37,540 bases of DNA from Ilumatobacteraceae bacterium (GCA_025463265.1 JAOBWH010000059.1:1-37540); one strand, 5' to 3'. Counted from the stretch's first letter, positions 23,519 to 32,014 are shown. Notes: a model not told the origin generated them from the letters alone. Made by a program: numbers and translations.

Positions 23519-24796
23519 ATCGCCGCCGCCGCTCCCTCCGACGAGGCCCGACCGGTCGGCGCCTGGGCCGGCGGCCTGGTGGTGCTCGGCGTGGCGGCGG
23601 TCGCGGCCGCGGCTGCCTGGCACACCACCGCCGACCTCAGCCAGCAGCAGGTGCTGGTGGAGGCCCTCTCGCACGGCCGTCTCGCCGATGCGTTCGCCGG
23701 TGCACCGCAGACGTCGGGGCCGGGGTTCGGGCTCTTCGCCCTGCCGTTCTTCCTGGTCGCCCGGGTCCCGCTCGGCACCGATGACGCCTACTTGCTCGCG
23801 TCGCTCGCCGCGCTGGCGGCCCTCGTCCCGGCGGCCGTCGCGGCCTGCCGTGCCGTGGGCGTGACCGCCCGCTCCTGGGGGGAGGTGGGCCGGGTGGCGG
23901 CCATCGTCGGTGGGGTCCCGGTGCTGTCGTGCTACTGGGAGGCGTTCCATCCGGCGGACGTGCTGGCCGTGGCGGCGAGCCTGGCGGCGTTCGCCACCTG
24001 GTCGCGGCGGATGACCGGGGCGACCGCGGCCCTCTTGGGCTTCGCGCTGGCGACGCGCCAGTGGGCGGTGATCGTCGTCGCCGTCCTCGTGGTGCTCGCC
24101 GACCGAGCGGACCGGGTCCGGCTGGCCATCGGGTCGGTGGTGGTCGCCGCCGCCCTGCTGATCCCGTTCGTCGTCGCGAACCCGACCGACACGATGGCGA
24201 CGCTGGCCGCCAAGCACGTGGGCCGCTTCCCGTTGACGGCGCCCGGCATCGTGGCCGCTAGCGACTCGGCGCTGTTCCTGCTCAGCCGGTACCTGCCGCT
24301 CGCGCTGGCCGCCGGCCTGTGCCTCTGGCTCGTGCGGCGCGTGCCGGGCGGGGCCGTGGCCGTGCCGGAACTGGCGGTCGCGGCGCTGGCTGCGGGCCTG
24401 CTGCTGCGGCCGCTCGTCGACCCAGCGGGCTTCACCTACTACCTGGCCCCCGGCTTGGCGTTCCTGGCCCTGGTGCGCCCGGCCTCGTGGAGCTGGCCGG
24501 TGCTGACCGTCGGGTTCGGGGTGGCGCTGCTCGTCCGGCGCGAGCTCTCGTGGCGGTTCCCGACGTTCTCGGGCTTCGAGGGGCCGATGGCGGGGGGTGC
24601 GGCGATCGACGCCGGCGACCTCCAGGCGGTCGGCGCGCTGCTGTCGGTTGCCGAGACCCTGCTGGTGGCCGCGATCATCGCCGCCTGCCTCCTCCGCCTC
24701 CGTGCCCTCAGCTCGACGGTGGGAGGCGGGTCATCCGCCGAGCGCGCGGCGGGTGGGCCAGGTCACGCCGAGGCCGGCGACGGCCTCCTCGGCTGA
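23519..24796 (+). CDS. Polytopic membrane protein, GT87/DUF2029-like (probable ATC start)
   Basis: About 9-11 hydrophobic helices, and a layout resembling polyprenol-phosphate-mannose-dependent transferases (GT-C, GT87 type): a first helix, an external loop with HTTADLSQQQVLVEAL and GPGFGLFALPFF, and a motif FHPADVLAVA that may hold the catalytic Asp. FALATRQWAVI and DPAGFTYYLAPG come later. The function is inferred weakly. The frame is closed by TAG at 23507. The first ATG/GTG/TTG codon is GTG 23579, which would cut into the first membrane helix (WAGGLVVLGVAAV). An ATC at 23519, 6 bases after TAGGGT, would add 20 residues and restore the helix. GTG 23579 is the conventional alternative. The 3' end overlaps the hemY gene by 66 bases. 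Confidence 0.7.
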   Translation: MAAAAPSDEARPVGAWAGGLVVLGVAAVAAAAAWHTTADLSQQQVLVEALSHGRLADAFAGAPQTSGPGFGLFALPFFLVARVPLGTDDAYLLASLAALAALVPAAVAACRAVGVTARSWGEVGRVAAIVGGVPVLSCYWEAFHPADVLAVAASLAAFATWSRRMTGATAALLGFALATRQWAVIVVAVLVVLADRADRVRLAIGSVVVAAALLIPFVVANPTDTMATLAAKHVGRFPLTAPGIVAASDSALFLLSRYLPLALAAGLCLWLVRRVPGGAVAVPELAVAALAAGLLLRPLVDPAGFTYYLAPGLAFLALVRPASWSWPVLTVGFGVALLVRRELSWRFPTFSGFEGPMAGGAAIDAGDLQAVGALLSVAETLLVAAIIAACLLRLRALSSTVGGGSSAERAAGGPGHAEAGDGLLG

Positions 24797-26212
24797 CCGG
24801 ATGCACGCCGGGACGCCGACGCCGCGCAGGAACATCCCGGCGACGGCGATGGGGGCACCCGCCAGCGAGGCGTCGACCTGGTCCATCCGGTCGAGGTGCC
24901 CGGGCGCGTACTGCGGGAAGGACCGCAACCAGCGGCCGATGCGGAGGTCCGTGGGGGCGCCGGTGACGCCGACGATGCGGTCGAGGTCGGCGAGCACCTG
25001 CTCGGTGAGCTGGTGGTCGTCGAGGTCGGCGAAGCGCACGTCGCCGCTGCGGCCCACGGAGGTCCGCAGGATGACGTCGTCGCGGACGGGGTCGCGCAGC
25101 TGGGCCCACTTGGAGGTGGCGTAGGAGACGGCGGTGACGAGCATGCCCTGATCACGGGGGACCAGGCAGCCGCTCGCCCCGCTGGTGTCGCCGAGGCTGG
25201 ACCGCTCGAAGGCCATCGTCACCATGGCGATCGACGAGTGGTCGATGGTGCTCAGGATGGACGACGCGTCCGGAGCCGCTTCGGCCAAGAGCGGGCCGGC
25301 GGCGTGGGCCGGACAGGTGACGATGACGGCGTCGACGTCGAGCGTGCTGCCGTCGTCGAGGGCGACCAGCACCCGTTCGGTGCCCGGTGCGGAGCGCCGC
25401 TCGATGGCGTCGACCCGCCGGCCCTCGCGGATGTCCACGCCCGGCATCAGCGCGACCAGGGCGTCGATGAGGCGGGCCATGCCGCCGATCGGCGTCGCGA
25501 AGATCGGCGGCTCCGGCGCCGCCTGGCCGACCGCGCTCCCGACGTCGCCCGCCCCGGCTGCGGCTGCGGCTGCGGTGACCCGCTGGCGCTGGGCGAGGCA
25601 GGAGCGGATGAGGCTCGGGTCACCGGACCTGGCGGCGGCGTCGAGCTGCGGGACCACGGCCGCCAGGCTCATCCCCGCGGTGTCGCCGGCGTTGATGCCG
25701 CCGAGCAGCGGGTCGATGAGGTGGTCGACCACCTCATCGCCGAGCCGGCTGCGGAGGTAGGGGCCCACCGCGACGTCGTCGCCCGCCACCTGGGGGTCGG
25801 CCGGACCGGGCGGCAGGGTGAGGTCGGCCCGCGCCCGCTCGACGCCGGCCGCCGAGACGATGCCGCTGGCCGCGAGGGCGTCGAGGTCCGTGGGGACTCC
25901 CATCACGTGACCGCCCGGGAGCGGCTTGCGGACGCCGTCGAGGAAGAGGTGGGCCGTCCGCTCCGCCGGCGAGATGAGCTCGCCGTCCACCTCCAGGTCG
26001 TGGCACAGAGCGAGCGCCCACGGGACCCGCAGCAAGAAGGCGTCGGCCGTCTCGTCGACCGGACGGCCGGCCACGACGGACGTCTGGAGCTTGCCGCCGA
26101 GCCGGTCCGGTTCGATGACGGTCACGTGCACGCCGCCCTGGGACAGCCGGTACGCAGCGGTGAGGCCGGTGATGCCGCCGCCCACCACCACGACGTGATC
26201 AGGACGCGTCAC
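24731..26212 (-). CDS. hemY: Protoporphyrinogen/coproporphyrinogen III oxidase (HemY/CgoX type)
   Basis: This FAD enzyme removes six electrons from the porphyrinogen ring. In actinobacteria the HemY homologue usually acts on coproporphyrinogen III (CgoX). The 493-residue protein has the N-terminal FAD-binding motif VVVVGGGITGLTAAYRLSQGG, the HemY block PLLGGINAGD, PIGGMARLIDAL, and the C-terminal FAD segment IAVAGMFLRGVGVPACIRSAEEA, which closes the family. The GTG at 26212 is chosen because MTRPDHVVVVGGG is the family start; it lies 20 bases after the hemH stop. It is the last gene of the hemE-hemH-hemY operon. Its 3' end overlaps the convergent membrane protein by 66 bases. Confidence 0.92.
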   Translation of the reverse strand: MTRPDHVVVVGGGITGLTAAYRLSQGGVHVTVIEPDRLGGKLQTSVVAGRPVDETADAFLLRVPWALALCHDLEVDGELISPAERTAHLFLDGVRKPLPGGHVMGVPTDLDALAASGIVSAAGVERARADLTLPPGPADPQVAGDDVAVGPYLRSRLGDEVVDHLIDPLLGGINAGDTAGMSLAAVVPQLDAAARSGDPSLIRSCLAQRQRVTAAAAAAGAGDVGSAVGQAAPEPPIFATPIGGMARLIDALVALMPGVDIREGRRVDAIERRSAPGTERVLVALDDGSTLDVDAVIVTCPAHAAGPLLAEAAPDASSILSTIDHSSIAMVTMAFERSSLGDTSGASGCLVPRDQGMLVTAVSYATSKWAQLRDPVRDDVILRTSVGRSGDVRFADLDDHQLTEQVLADLDRIVGVTGAPTDLRIGRWLRSFPQYAPGHLDRMDQVDASLAGAPIAVAGMFLRGVGVPACIRSAEEAVAGLGVTWPTRRALGG

Positions 26213-26232
26213 GCCGTCACCGCTGCACGGCG

Positions 26233-27219
26233 TCAGCGCGCCGGCGCGACGGGGGAGAGGGGCACGAGGGCGGCGATGCGGGCGGCCAGGGCGGCCAGCA
26301 CCGTCTCGTCGTCGTTGAGCACCCGGGTGCGGGCGAAGGCGATGCCGACCTCGTCGGCGATCCGCTGCGCCTCGATGTCGAGGTCGTAGGCCACCTCGAG
26401 GTGGTCCGACACGAACCCCTGCGGGCACACGAGGATGCCCGCCACCTCGTGGGTGTTCGCCCGGTCGCGGATCACCTCGAGGATGTCGGGCCCGCGCCAC
26501 GGCTCGGGCGTGGCGCCGGCGCTCTGCCACGCCATGGACCACCGGGGGTCCTCGAGCGACGACGGGCCATCGATGATCCCCCGGTGGCGGATCTTCGCCA
26601 AGGCGGCCGCCGCCTCAGCCGACGCCCGGAGCTCGTCGGGGTAGGGGTCGCCGGCGAGCACCCGCTCGGGCAGCGAGTGGGCGGTGAACACGACCTCGGT
26701 GCGGGCGGGCAGCCCGCGGAGCCCGACGGCGACCGCCCCAGCGAGGAAGGTCCGGTACTCGGCGAGGTCGTGCCAGCGCTCGATGCCGGTGGCGGTCAGG
26801 CCGGCTTCGGCGGCGGCGGCAGCCACCCGCGCCTGGTACTCGCCCACGCTGAAGCCGGAGAAGTGGGGTGCGAGCACCACGCCGATGACCGAGGAGACGC
26901 CCTCGGCGGCGAGGGCGGCCACGCCGTCCTCGATGAACGGCGCGGCGTGCTTCTGCCCGAGGGCGACGACGAAGCGGCCGGGCTGCAGGCGCTCCAGCGC
27001 CGCGGTGATGGTGGCCACCTGCTCGGCGGTGCGCGCGGCAAGCGTCGACGTGCCGCCGAGCGCGTCGTAGCGCATCTGGAGGTTGGCCAGCTGCTCGGGC
27101 GTCGGGGGCCGGCCCCGGCGGATGTGCGTGTAGTACGGCTCGACGTCGGCGGGCGTGGCCGGCGTGCCGTAGGCCATCACCACGACGCCGACTCGGCGGT
27201 CGGCCGGGACGGCGCTCAT
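26233..27219 (-). CDS. hemH: Ferrochelatase (coproporphyrin type, CpfC)
   Basis: The enzyme inserts ferrous iron into a porphyrin; with a HemY/CgoX partner and an actinobacterial host the substrate is most likely coproporphyrin III. The 328-residue protein has VVMAYGTP near the start, [24 protein letters not shown], the catalytic histidine in TAHSLPER (H181), [11 protein letters not shown], and [18 protein letters not shown] with the catalytic Glu E275. C265 appears to be its only cysteine, so the [2Fe-2S] cluster known from several actinobacterial ferrochelatases cannot form. Its ATG (27217-27219) overlaps the hemE stop in an ATGA arrangement, which indicates translational coupling. Confidence 0.94.
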   Translation of the reverse strand: MSAVPADRRVGVVVMAYGTPATPADVEPYYTHIRRGRPPTPEQLANLQMRYDALGGTSTLAARTAEQVATITAALERLQPGRFVVALGQKHAAPFIEDGVAALAAEGVSSVIGVVLAPHFSGFSVGEYQARVAAAAAEAGLTATGIERWHDLAEYRTFLAGAVAVGLRGLPARTEVVFTAHSLPERVLAGDPYPDELRASAEAAAALAKIRHRGIIDGPSSLEDPRWSMAWQSAGATPEPWRGPDILEVIRDRANTHEVAGILVCPQGFVSDHLEVAYDLDIEAQRIADEVGIAFARTRVLNDDETVLAALAARIAALVPLSPVAPAR

Positions 27220-28253
27220 GCGACGGTGCCCTCGGCGTGCACCAGCTCGACGACCTGCTCGAGGACCCCGGGGTCGGTGTCGGGGAGCACCCCGTGGCCG
27301 AGGTTGAAGATGTGGCCTCGGTGGCCTCCCGCACGGCGCAGCACATCGCGCGACCGCTCGAGGGCGACGTCGGCGCCCGCCAGCACCGCGACCGGGTCGA
27401 GGTTGCCCTGGAGCGCGGTGCGATCGCCGAGGCGGGTGCGTGCGTCGTCGAGGTCCATGCGCCAGTCGACCCCCATCACGTCGGCCCCGGCGTCTCGCAT
27501 GTGGGTCAGCAGCTCGCCGGTGTTGACCCCGAAGTGGATGCGGGGGACCCCCGTGGAGGCGATGCCCTCGAGCACCTTCCTCGACGCCGGCTGGACGTAC
27601 CTCACGTAATCCGACGGAGAGAGGGCGCCGGCCCACGAGTCGAACAGCTGGACGGCGGACGCTCCGTTGGCGACCTGGCTGCGCAGCGAGGCGAGCGCCA
27701 GGTCCGCGAGCCGGTCGAGCAGCGCGAACCACAGCTCCGGCTCGGTGTACATGAGCGCCTTGGTGTGCTCGTAGGTGCGGCTGGGGCGACCCTCGACGAG
27801 GTACGACGCCACCGTGAAGGGCGCGCCGGCGAAACCGATCAGCGGCACGTCGCCCAGTTCCCGCACCAGGTTGCGGACCGTCTCCAGCACGTAGGGCGTG
27901 TCGGCCTCGGGGTCGAGCGGGCGGATGCGCTCGAGGTCGTCCTTCGAGCGGAAGGGTTGCTCGACGACGGGGCCCACCCCCGGGGCGACATCGACGCCGA
28001 AGCCGATGGCCTCGATGGGCGTGACGATGTCCGAGTAGAGGATGGCGGCGTCGGTCCCGTAGCGGCGGACGGGCTGGAGGGTGATCTCGGTGGCGAGGTC
28101 GGGGGTGCGGATCGCCTGCACGATCGAACCCGTGCCCCGGATGGCGCGGTACTCCGGCAGCGACCGCCCGGCCTGGCGCATGAACCACACCGGCACCCGG
28201 TCGTGGGGCTCGCACCGGCAGGCACGGAGGAACGAGGCGTCGGCGCTGACCAT
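27216..28253 (-). CDS. hemE: Uroporphyrinogen decarboxylase
   Basis: The enzyme removes four carboxyl groups from uroporphyrinogen III to give coproporphyrinogen III. The 345-residue protein has the signature [16 protein letters not shown] near the N-terminus, [45 protein letters not shown] and, at the C-terminus, [13 protein letters not shown], all typical of UroD. The ATG at 28253 ([12 protein letters not shown]) is chosen. GTG 28262 is an in-frame alternative, but it overlaps the TAGCGT box that ends 7 bases before the ATG. It is the first gene of the haem operon and is coupled to hemH by a 4-base overlap. Confidence 0.95.
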   Translation of the reverse strand: MVSADASFLRACRCEPHDRVPVWFMRQAGRSLPEYRAIRGTGSIVQAIRTPDLATEITLQPVRRYGTDAAILYSDIVTPIEAIGFGVDVAPGVGPVVEQPFRSKDDLERIRPLDPEADTPYVLETVRNLVRELGDVPLIGFAGAPFTVASYLVEGRPSRTYEHTKALMYTEPELWFALLDRLADLALASLRSQVANGASAVQLFDSWAGALSPSDYVRYVQPASRKVLEGIASTGVPRIHFGVNTGELLTHMRDAGADVMGVDWRMDLDDARTRLGDRTALQGNLDPVAVLAGADVALERSRDVLRRAGGHRGHIFNLGHGVLPDTDPGVLEQVVELVHAEGTVA

Positions 28254-28260
28254 CGCGGTC

Positions 28261-28266
28261 ACGCTA
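28261..28266 (-). promoter_or_regulatory. Putative -10 box (TAGCGT) for hemE
   Basis: On the minus strand TAGCGT is followed by 7 bases and the hemE ATG at 28253. This would give a transcript with a leader of zero or one base for the haem operon. Confidence 0.42.
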
Positions 28267-28479
28267 CCGGCGTCCCTCGGCCCGCCCCCAAGCCCCGGCG
28301 GCGTCCGTGACGACGAACCGAAGCCGAACCGCGCACGAGGGCCGCTCGGGCCGATCGCACGGCGGCGCACCCGCACCCGGGGAACGCCAGGTCAGGGGCC
28401 GGAGCCGGCGGGATGGGCCGGATGGCCCGTTGGTGCCACTCACCCTCATGAGTGAGTGCGACGATCCGATCCATGGGGT

Positions 28480-28683
28480 GTGGACAAGACGACGGAACGA
28501 GCGATCCTCGACCTGCGGGCCGGGCTGGACGAAGCCGACCAGGCCGAGTTCGAGTCCGATCTGCGCCTGGCGTTCTCGCTGCCGTCCGATCGACGGGACC
28601 TCGCCTTGACCCGGGTGGTGCGCTCGTGGGAGTCGCGCCGCGAGCTCCAGGCGGTCCCCGAGGCCCCGAGCTGGCTCAGCTGA
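28480..28683 (+). CDS. Small acidic protein, possibly DUF6247-like
   Basis: The frame from GTG 28480 gives 67 residues; GTG 28456 would add eight. The sequence is helical: DKTTERAILDLRAGL, DQAEFESDLRLAF, then LTRVVRSWESRRELQ and APSWLS at the end. The pattern (AIL..L, a middle FE..L..A, a tryptophan helix with R-R-L, and a final P..W) resembles the small actinobacterial DUF6247 proteins, whose role is unknown. The match is by eye and tentative. A 6-base inverted repeat (CACTCA...TGAGTG, 28437-28454) lies just upstream. Codon usage is like the neighbours. Another small acidic gene follows 43 bases later on the same strand. Confidence 0.65.
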   Translation: MDKTTERAILDLRAGLDEADQAEFESDLRLAFSLPSDRRDLALTRVVRSWESRRELQAVPEAPSWLS

Positions 28684-28714
28684 CCCTCCGCACCCCGGCC
28701 GGCGCCCCGGGTGG

Positions 28715-28720
28715 TTGGAT
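28715..28720 (+). promoter_or_regulatory. Putative -10-like box (TTGGAT), 6 bases before ATG
   Basis: TTGGAT-N6-ATG has the same spacing as the TANNNT-N6-start arrangement seen at other genes here, with T at the second position. It supports the ATG at 28727 over the TTG at 28715. Confidence 0.3.
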
Positions 28721-28726
28721 GCGGGG

Positions 28727-28990
28727 ATGCGCCGCTCGATCGATGACCACCCCTTCGACCCCTCGCTCGACCCGGTCGTGGCCGACGACCCGGATCTGAC
28801 GCCGGTCTCGTGGGCGATCGCCATCGCCGACGACTACGACGACGCCGAACCGCGCGTGGTGCTCACCGTCGACGAGATCGGCCGGCCCGGCGAGGGGCTC
28901 GTCGCCCACCTGCTCCCGGCCGAGGCCCGACGGATCCGCTTGGCCCTCCGCGACGCCCTGAAGCAGATCGGCGAGGACACCGGGTCGTGA
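28727..28990 (+). CDS. Small acidic protein of unknown function
   Basis: The 87-residue protein starts MRRSIDDHPFDPSLDP and has an acidic, Asp-rich first half (VADDPDLTPVSWAIAIADDYDDAEP). Two strand-like segments (RVVLTVDEIG, GLVAHLLP) and a C-terminal helix AEARRIRLALRDALKQIGED follow. The helix with its small-residue strand resembles the C-terminal part of several short actinobacterial proteins (AEARRLxxALxxAL), whose function is not known. I do not recognise a named family. It follows the 67-residue protein and precedes helD; the 168-base gap to helD holds a tandem repeat. Coding is supported by the position, third-base GC bias and sensible amino-acid make-up. Confidence 0.7.
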   Translation: MRRSIDDHPFDPSLDPVVADDPDLTPVSWAIAIADDYDDAEPRVVLTVDEIGRPGEGLVAHLLPAEARRIRLALRDALKQIGEDTGS

Positions 28991-29004
28991 CGGGTTCGTG
29001 ACCG

Positions 29005-29052
29005 GGCCCCGAACCGGCGCGAGCACCCGGCCCCGAACCGGCGCGAGCGCCC
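29005..29052. repeat. Two-copy 24-base tandem repeat
   Basis: GGCCCCGAACCGGCGCGAGC plus four bases occurs twice in direct tandem (29005-29028 and 29029-29052) with one difference (ACCC against GCCC at the end). It lies in the non-coding gap between the small acidic gene and helD. Confidence 0.9.
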
Positions 29053-29102
29053 GCCGCGCCCCGCGCCCAGCCCGACCGGTCGGAACGAGGGTGGGCGGGG
29101 CT

Positions 29103-29108
29103 AAGCTT
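29103..29108 (+). promoter_or_regulatory. Putative -10 box (TAAGCT) for helD
   Basis: TAAGCT lies 50 bases before the ATG at 29159. Transcription from about 29115 would give a leader that includes a CCCC/GGGG hairpin near 29117-29132. No typical ribosome site is present; AGGA lies about 14 bases from the ATG. Confidence 0.35.
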
Positions 29109-29158
29109 TCGAATCCCCCGATTGGGGTTTCGTCGACCTCAGGACCGCACCAGCACCC

Positions 29159-31267
29159 ATGGCGATCCATCCCGACCTCGCCGCCGAGCAGGCCTACATC
29201 GATCGTGCCTACGACTGCCTCGATGAGGCGCGCACCTCGGCGAACCGGCTGAAGGGCATGGTGGAGGTCGGCGCGGGCGGCACCGAGCAGGCCCGCTTCG
29301 AGCGCGAGGTCATCTTCGACACGGTGGTCCACCGCCTGACCCAGCTCCAGCTGGGCGACGCCTCGCTGCTGTTCGGGCGCATCGACCGCGAGCAGGACGC
29401 CGGAGGGGAGACCTTCTACATCGGGCGCATGGCGGTGTCGGACCGGAACCAGGAGCCGGTCGTGGTGGACTGGCGGGCTCCGGTCGCGGAGCCGTTCTAC
29501 CGGGCCACCGGCCGCCAGCCCATGGGCATCGCCCGCCGGCGCTACTTCGCCACCCGGGGCCGTCAGCTGCTCGGCATCGAGGACGAGCTGTTCGGCGAGC
29601 ACGCGCTCGACCTCGGCGAAGGCGCTGGGCTCCAGGGCCACGGCACCCTCATCGCCGCCCTGGAGACGGCCCGGTCCGGTCGCATGGGCGACATCGTCGC
29701 CACCATCCAGGGCGAGCAGGACGAGATCATCCGCGCCCCGCTCCCCGGCGTCCTCGTGGTGCAGGGCGGGCCGGGCACCGGCAAGACCGTCGTCGCGCTG
29801 CACCGTGCCGCCTACCTCCTCTACACGCACCGCTTCCCGCTCGAGGACCAGGGCGTGCTCGTCGTGGGGCCCAACCGCCTGTTCCTCGCCTACATCGAGC
29901 AGGTCCTGCCGTCGCTCGGCGAGTCCGGGGTGGAGCTGGCCGTGCTCGCCGATCTGGTGGACGGCGTCGCCATCCGCGGCCGGGACCGGGAGGCCGTCGC
30001 CCGGCTCAAGGGCCACGAGGTCATGGCCAAGGTGCTCGCCAAGGCGGTCCGCGACCGCAAGCGCGCCCTCCGGTCGCCGCTGCGCCTCGGTCTCGGGCTC
30101 CAGACGCTGTCGCTGTCGGTGTCGGTCTCGGCCGACATCGTCCGCGACGCCCGCCGCCGCTTCCGCCACCACAACGCCGGGCGCCGCTTCGTCGAGCGCG
30201 AGGTGGCGTTCCACCTCGCCGAATCCTCCCGCACGCCCCTCGATCCTGCGGAGGTCTGGCGCCAGGTCCGCCGGCACCCCGATGTGCGCGCCGCGCTCGA
30301 GGAGATGTGGCCGGTGCTCACCCCGGCGCAGCTCCTCCACGACCTGTTCGGCTCCAGGGCCCTGCTGTACCTCGCCGCCGGCCGCCTCCTGCCCAAGGAC
30401 CGGATCGAGCTGTTGCACCGGCCCCGGTCGGGCTCGGTCGACGAGGTGGTCTGGACCCACGACGACGTCCCGCTCCTCGACGAGGCCCGCGCCCTGCTCG
30501 GCCCCAAGCCCCGCCGGCACAAGCGCGAGGACGACGAGATCCGCACGTACGGCCACATCGTCATCGACGAGGCCCAGGACCTGTCTCCGATGCAGCTCGG
30601 GATGATCAGCCGCCGATCGCTCAACGGCTCGCTCACCGTCGTGGGCGACATCGCCCAGTCCACCGGTGCGTGGGCGCACGCCGACTGGCACGAGATCCTC
30701 TCGCTGCTCCCGAACCGCCGGCCGCCGCGCCGCGAGCAGCTGACGGTCGGCTACCGGATCCCCGGACCCAACATGGATCTGGCCGCCCGGGTGCTGGCCC
30801 GCTCGGCGCCCGATCTGCTCCCGCCGAGGTCGGTCCGCCAGGACGGTCGTCCACCGCAGTTCGTCCGGGTCGACGGCGGCCAGCCGCTCGGGCCGTCCAT
30901 CGCCCAGGCGGTGCGCGACGAGATCGCCGCGGTCGACAACGGCAACGTGGCGGTCATCTGCCCGGCGTCGCGCGTCGACGAGTGCTCGGCCGCGCTCACC
31001 GCCGTCGGCATCGACCACGGGGTGGCCATCGAACAGGGCCTGAACCACCAGGTCACCGTGGTGCCCGTCGGCATCGTCAAGGGCCTCGAGCTCGATGCCA
31101 CGGTCGTGGTCGACCCGGCCGGCATCCTCGACGAGGAGGCGCAGGGCATGCGGGCGCTCTACGTGGCGCTGACCCGTGCCACCAAGCTGCTCACGGTCGT
31201 CCACGTCGGCGATCTGCCCGACGTCTTGGCCACCGTCGACGCCCCCCGCCCCCAGCCCGTGGCCTGA
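29159..31267 (+). CDS. helD: HelD/HelR-like RNA-polymerase-associated UvrD-family helicase
   Basis: The 702-residue protein is a superfamily-1 ATPase of the HelD group, which in Gram-positive bacteria pulls stalled RNA polymerase off DNA and in some actinobacteria (HelR) protects it from rifampicin. The N-terminal arm holds a coiled-coil-like stretch (AAEQAYIDRAYDCLDEARTS). The conserved FYIGRMAVSD, VVDWRAPVAEPFYRAT and RRRYF precede Walker A GGPGTGKTVVALHRAAYLLY (K209). Later come VIDEAQDLSPMQ (D470, E471), VVGDIAQSTGAW, GYRIPGPNM and ALYVALTRATK, the full UvrD set. The length fits class II HelD of actinobacteria. I see no rifampicin-associated element upstream. It converges with the DtxR-type gene, with 30 bases between. 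Confidence 0.9.
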   Translation: MAIHPDLAAEQAYIDRAYDCLDEARTSANRLKGMVEVGAGGTEQARFEREVIFDTVVHRLTQLQLGDASLLFGRIDREQDAGGETFYIGRMAVSDRNQEPVVVDWRAPVAEPFYRATGRQPMGIARRRYFATRGRQLLGIEDELFGEHALDLGEGAGLQGHGTLIAALETARSGRMGDIVATIQGEQDEIIRAPLPGVLVVQGGPGTGKTVVALHRAAYLLYTHRFPLEDQGVLVVGPNRLFLAYIEQVLPSLGESGVELAVLADLVDGVAIRGRDREAVARLKGHEVMAKVLAKAVRDRKRALRSPLRLGLGLQTLSLSVSVSADIVRDARRRFRHHNAGRRFVEREVAFHLAESSRTPLDPAEVWRQVRRHPDVRAALEEMWPVLTPAQLLHDLFGSRALLYLAAGRLLPKDRIELLHRPRSGSVDEVVWTHDDVPLLDEARALLGPKPRRHKREDDEIRTYGHIVIDEAQDLSPMQLGMISRRSLNGSLTVVGDIAQSTGAWAHADWHEILSLLPNRRPPRREQLTVGYRIPGPNMDLAARVLARSAPDLLPPRSVRQDGRPPQFVRVDGGQPLGPSIAQAVRDEIAAVDNGNVAVICPASRVDECSAALTAVGIDHGVAIEQGLNHQVTVVPVGIVKGLELDATVVVDPAGILDEEAQGMRALYVALTRATKLLTVVHVGDLPDVLATVDAPRPQPVA

Positions 31268-31297
31268 CCCGGGACCCGCAGACCGGGCCCGGCGGGC

Positions 31298-31966
31298 TCA
31301 GCCGTCGGCGACGAGGATGCGGGCGCTGGCGAACGAGCCGACGCCGACGTGGCGGCCGTCGATCTCCACCGTGGTGGTGCCGTCCGGCGAGCTGGCGGTG
31401 ACCGTGCCGGTGTGACCGGGCTGGATCGATGCGTCCTCGAGGAACTCGAGGAGCCCGGGGGTGAACTCCAGCGCCTCGGGGATCCGCATCACGGTGAAGC
31501 CGTCGCCGACGCCGAGGTCGGAGAGCGCCACCGTGTCCGGCGCCTTGTACGCGGTCCCCGGGATGGGGTTGCCGTGCGGGCAGGTGGTCGGGTCGTCGAG
31601 CAGCCGGATGATGGCGGCCTCGACGGCGTCGGAGATCACGTGCTCCCAACGCCCGGCCTCGGTGTGGGCGTCGGCCCAGGAGAGGCCCAAGATGTCCGTG
31701 AGGAGGCGCTCGGCCAGGCGGTGGCGGCGCACCACGCGCTCGGCCAGCACGGAACCCGACTCGGTGAGGCGGATCGTCCGGTCGATCTCGACGAGGCCCT
31801 CGCTCTCCATGCGGCGGGTCATCTCCGAGACGGCGGGCCGGGAGACCTGGAGGCGCTCGGCGATGCGGGCCTGGATCACCTCGACGTCATCCTCGTGCAG
31901 CTCGAAGATCGTCTCGCAGTACTCCTCGAACGCAGGGTGGTACTCACGGGATTGGAACTCGGCCAC
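31298..31966 (-). CDS. DtxR-family metal-dependent repressor (IdeR/MntR type)
   Basis: The 222-residue protein has three parts: a winged-helix DNA-binding domain (about 10-70, with QARIAERLQVSRPAVSEMTRRM), a metal-binding dimer domain (about 75-140) and a C-terminal SH3/FeoA-like domain. Metal-site motifs are RHRLAERLL, EAGRWEHVISDAVE and CPHGNPIPG, the last with the Cys and His used by DtxR and IdeR. It should bind iron or manganese and repress uptake genes; which metal cannot be told. The Cys in CPHG and the SH3-like domain favour the iron-type branch. The GTG at 31966 is 6 bases after TACCCT on the minus strand, a leaderless arrangement. It diverges from the Thr-rich lipoprotein with 60 bases between. 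Confidence 0.92.
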   Translation of the reverse strand: MAEFQSREYHPAFEEYCETIFELHEDDVEVIQARIAERLQVSRPAVSEMTRRMESEGLVEIDRTIRLTESGSVLAERVVRRHRLAERLLTDILGLSWADAHTEAGRWEHVISDAVEAAIIRLLDDPTTCPHGNPIPGTAYKAPDTVALSDLGVGDGFTVMRIPEALEFTPGLLEFLEDASIQPGHTGTVTASSPDGTTTVEIDGRHVGVGSFASARILVADG

Positions 31967-31972
31967 GGGCCG

Positions 31973-31978
31973 AGGGTA
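31973..31978 (-). promoter_or_regulatory. Putative -10 box (TACCCT) for the DtxR-type gene
   Basis: Minus-strand TACCCT-N6-GTG. The mRNA would start with the GTG itself. The box faces away from TAGGGT at 32015-32020, so the two promoters of the divergent pair sit within about 50 bases, and one protein could control both. Confidence 0.45.
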
Positions 31979-32014
31979 CTGCTTCGACCGTCGGTTGGCG
32001 TCTCCCTGGTCACG

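Noticed and set aside
28307-28609. Plus-strand frame of 100 codons starting at GTG 28307
   Set aside because: Composition is Arg/Gly/Pro-rich, and it overlaps the better-supported small gene at 28480 in another frame.
29053-29158. Rifampicin-associated element upstream of helD
   Set aside because: I looked for the inverted-repeat element known from HelR genes (GGGGCTTGCGGCAAGGCCC as I recall it). Only GGGGCT and a CCCC/GGGG hairpin are present, so it is not supported.
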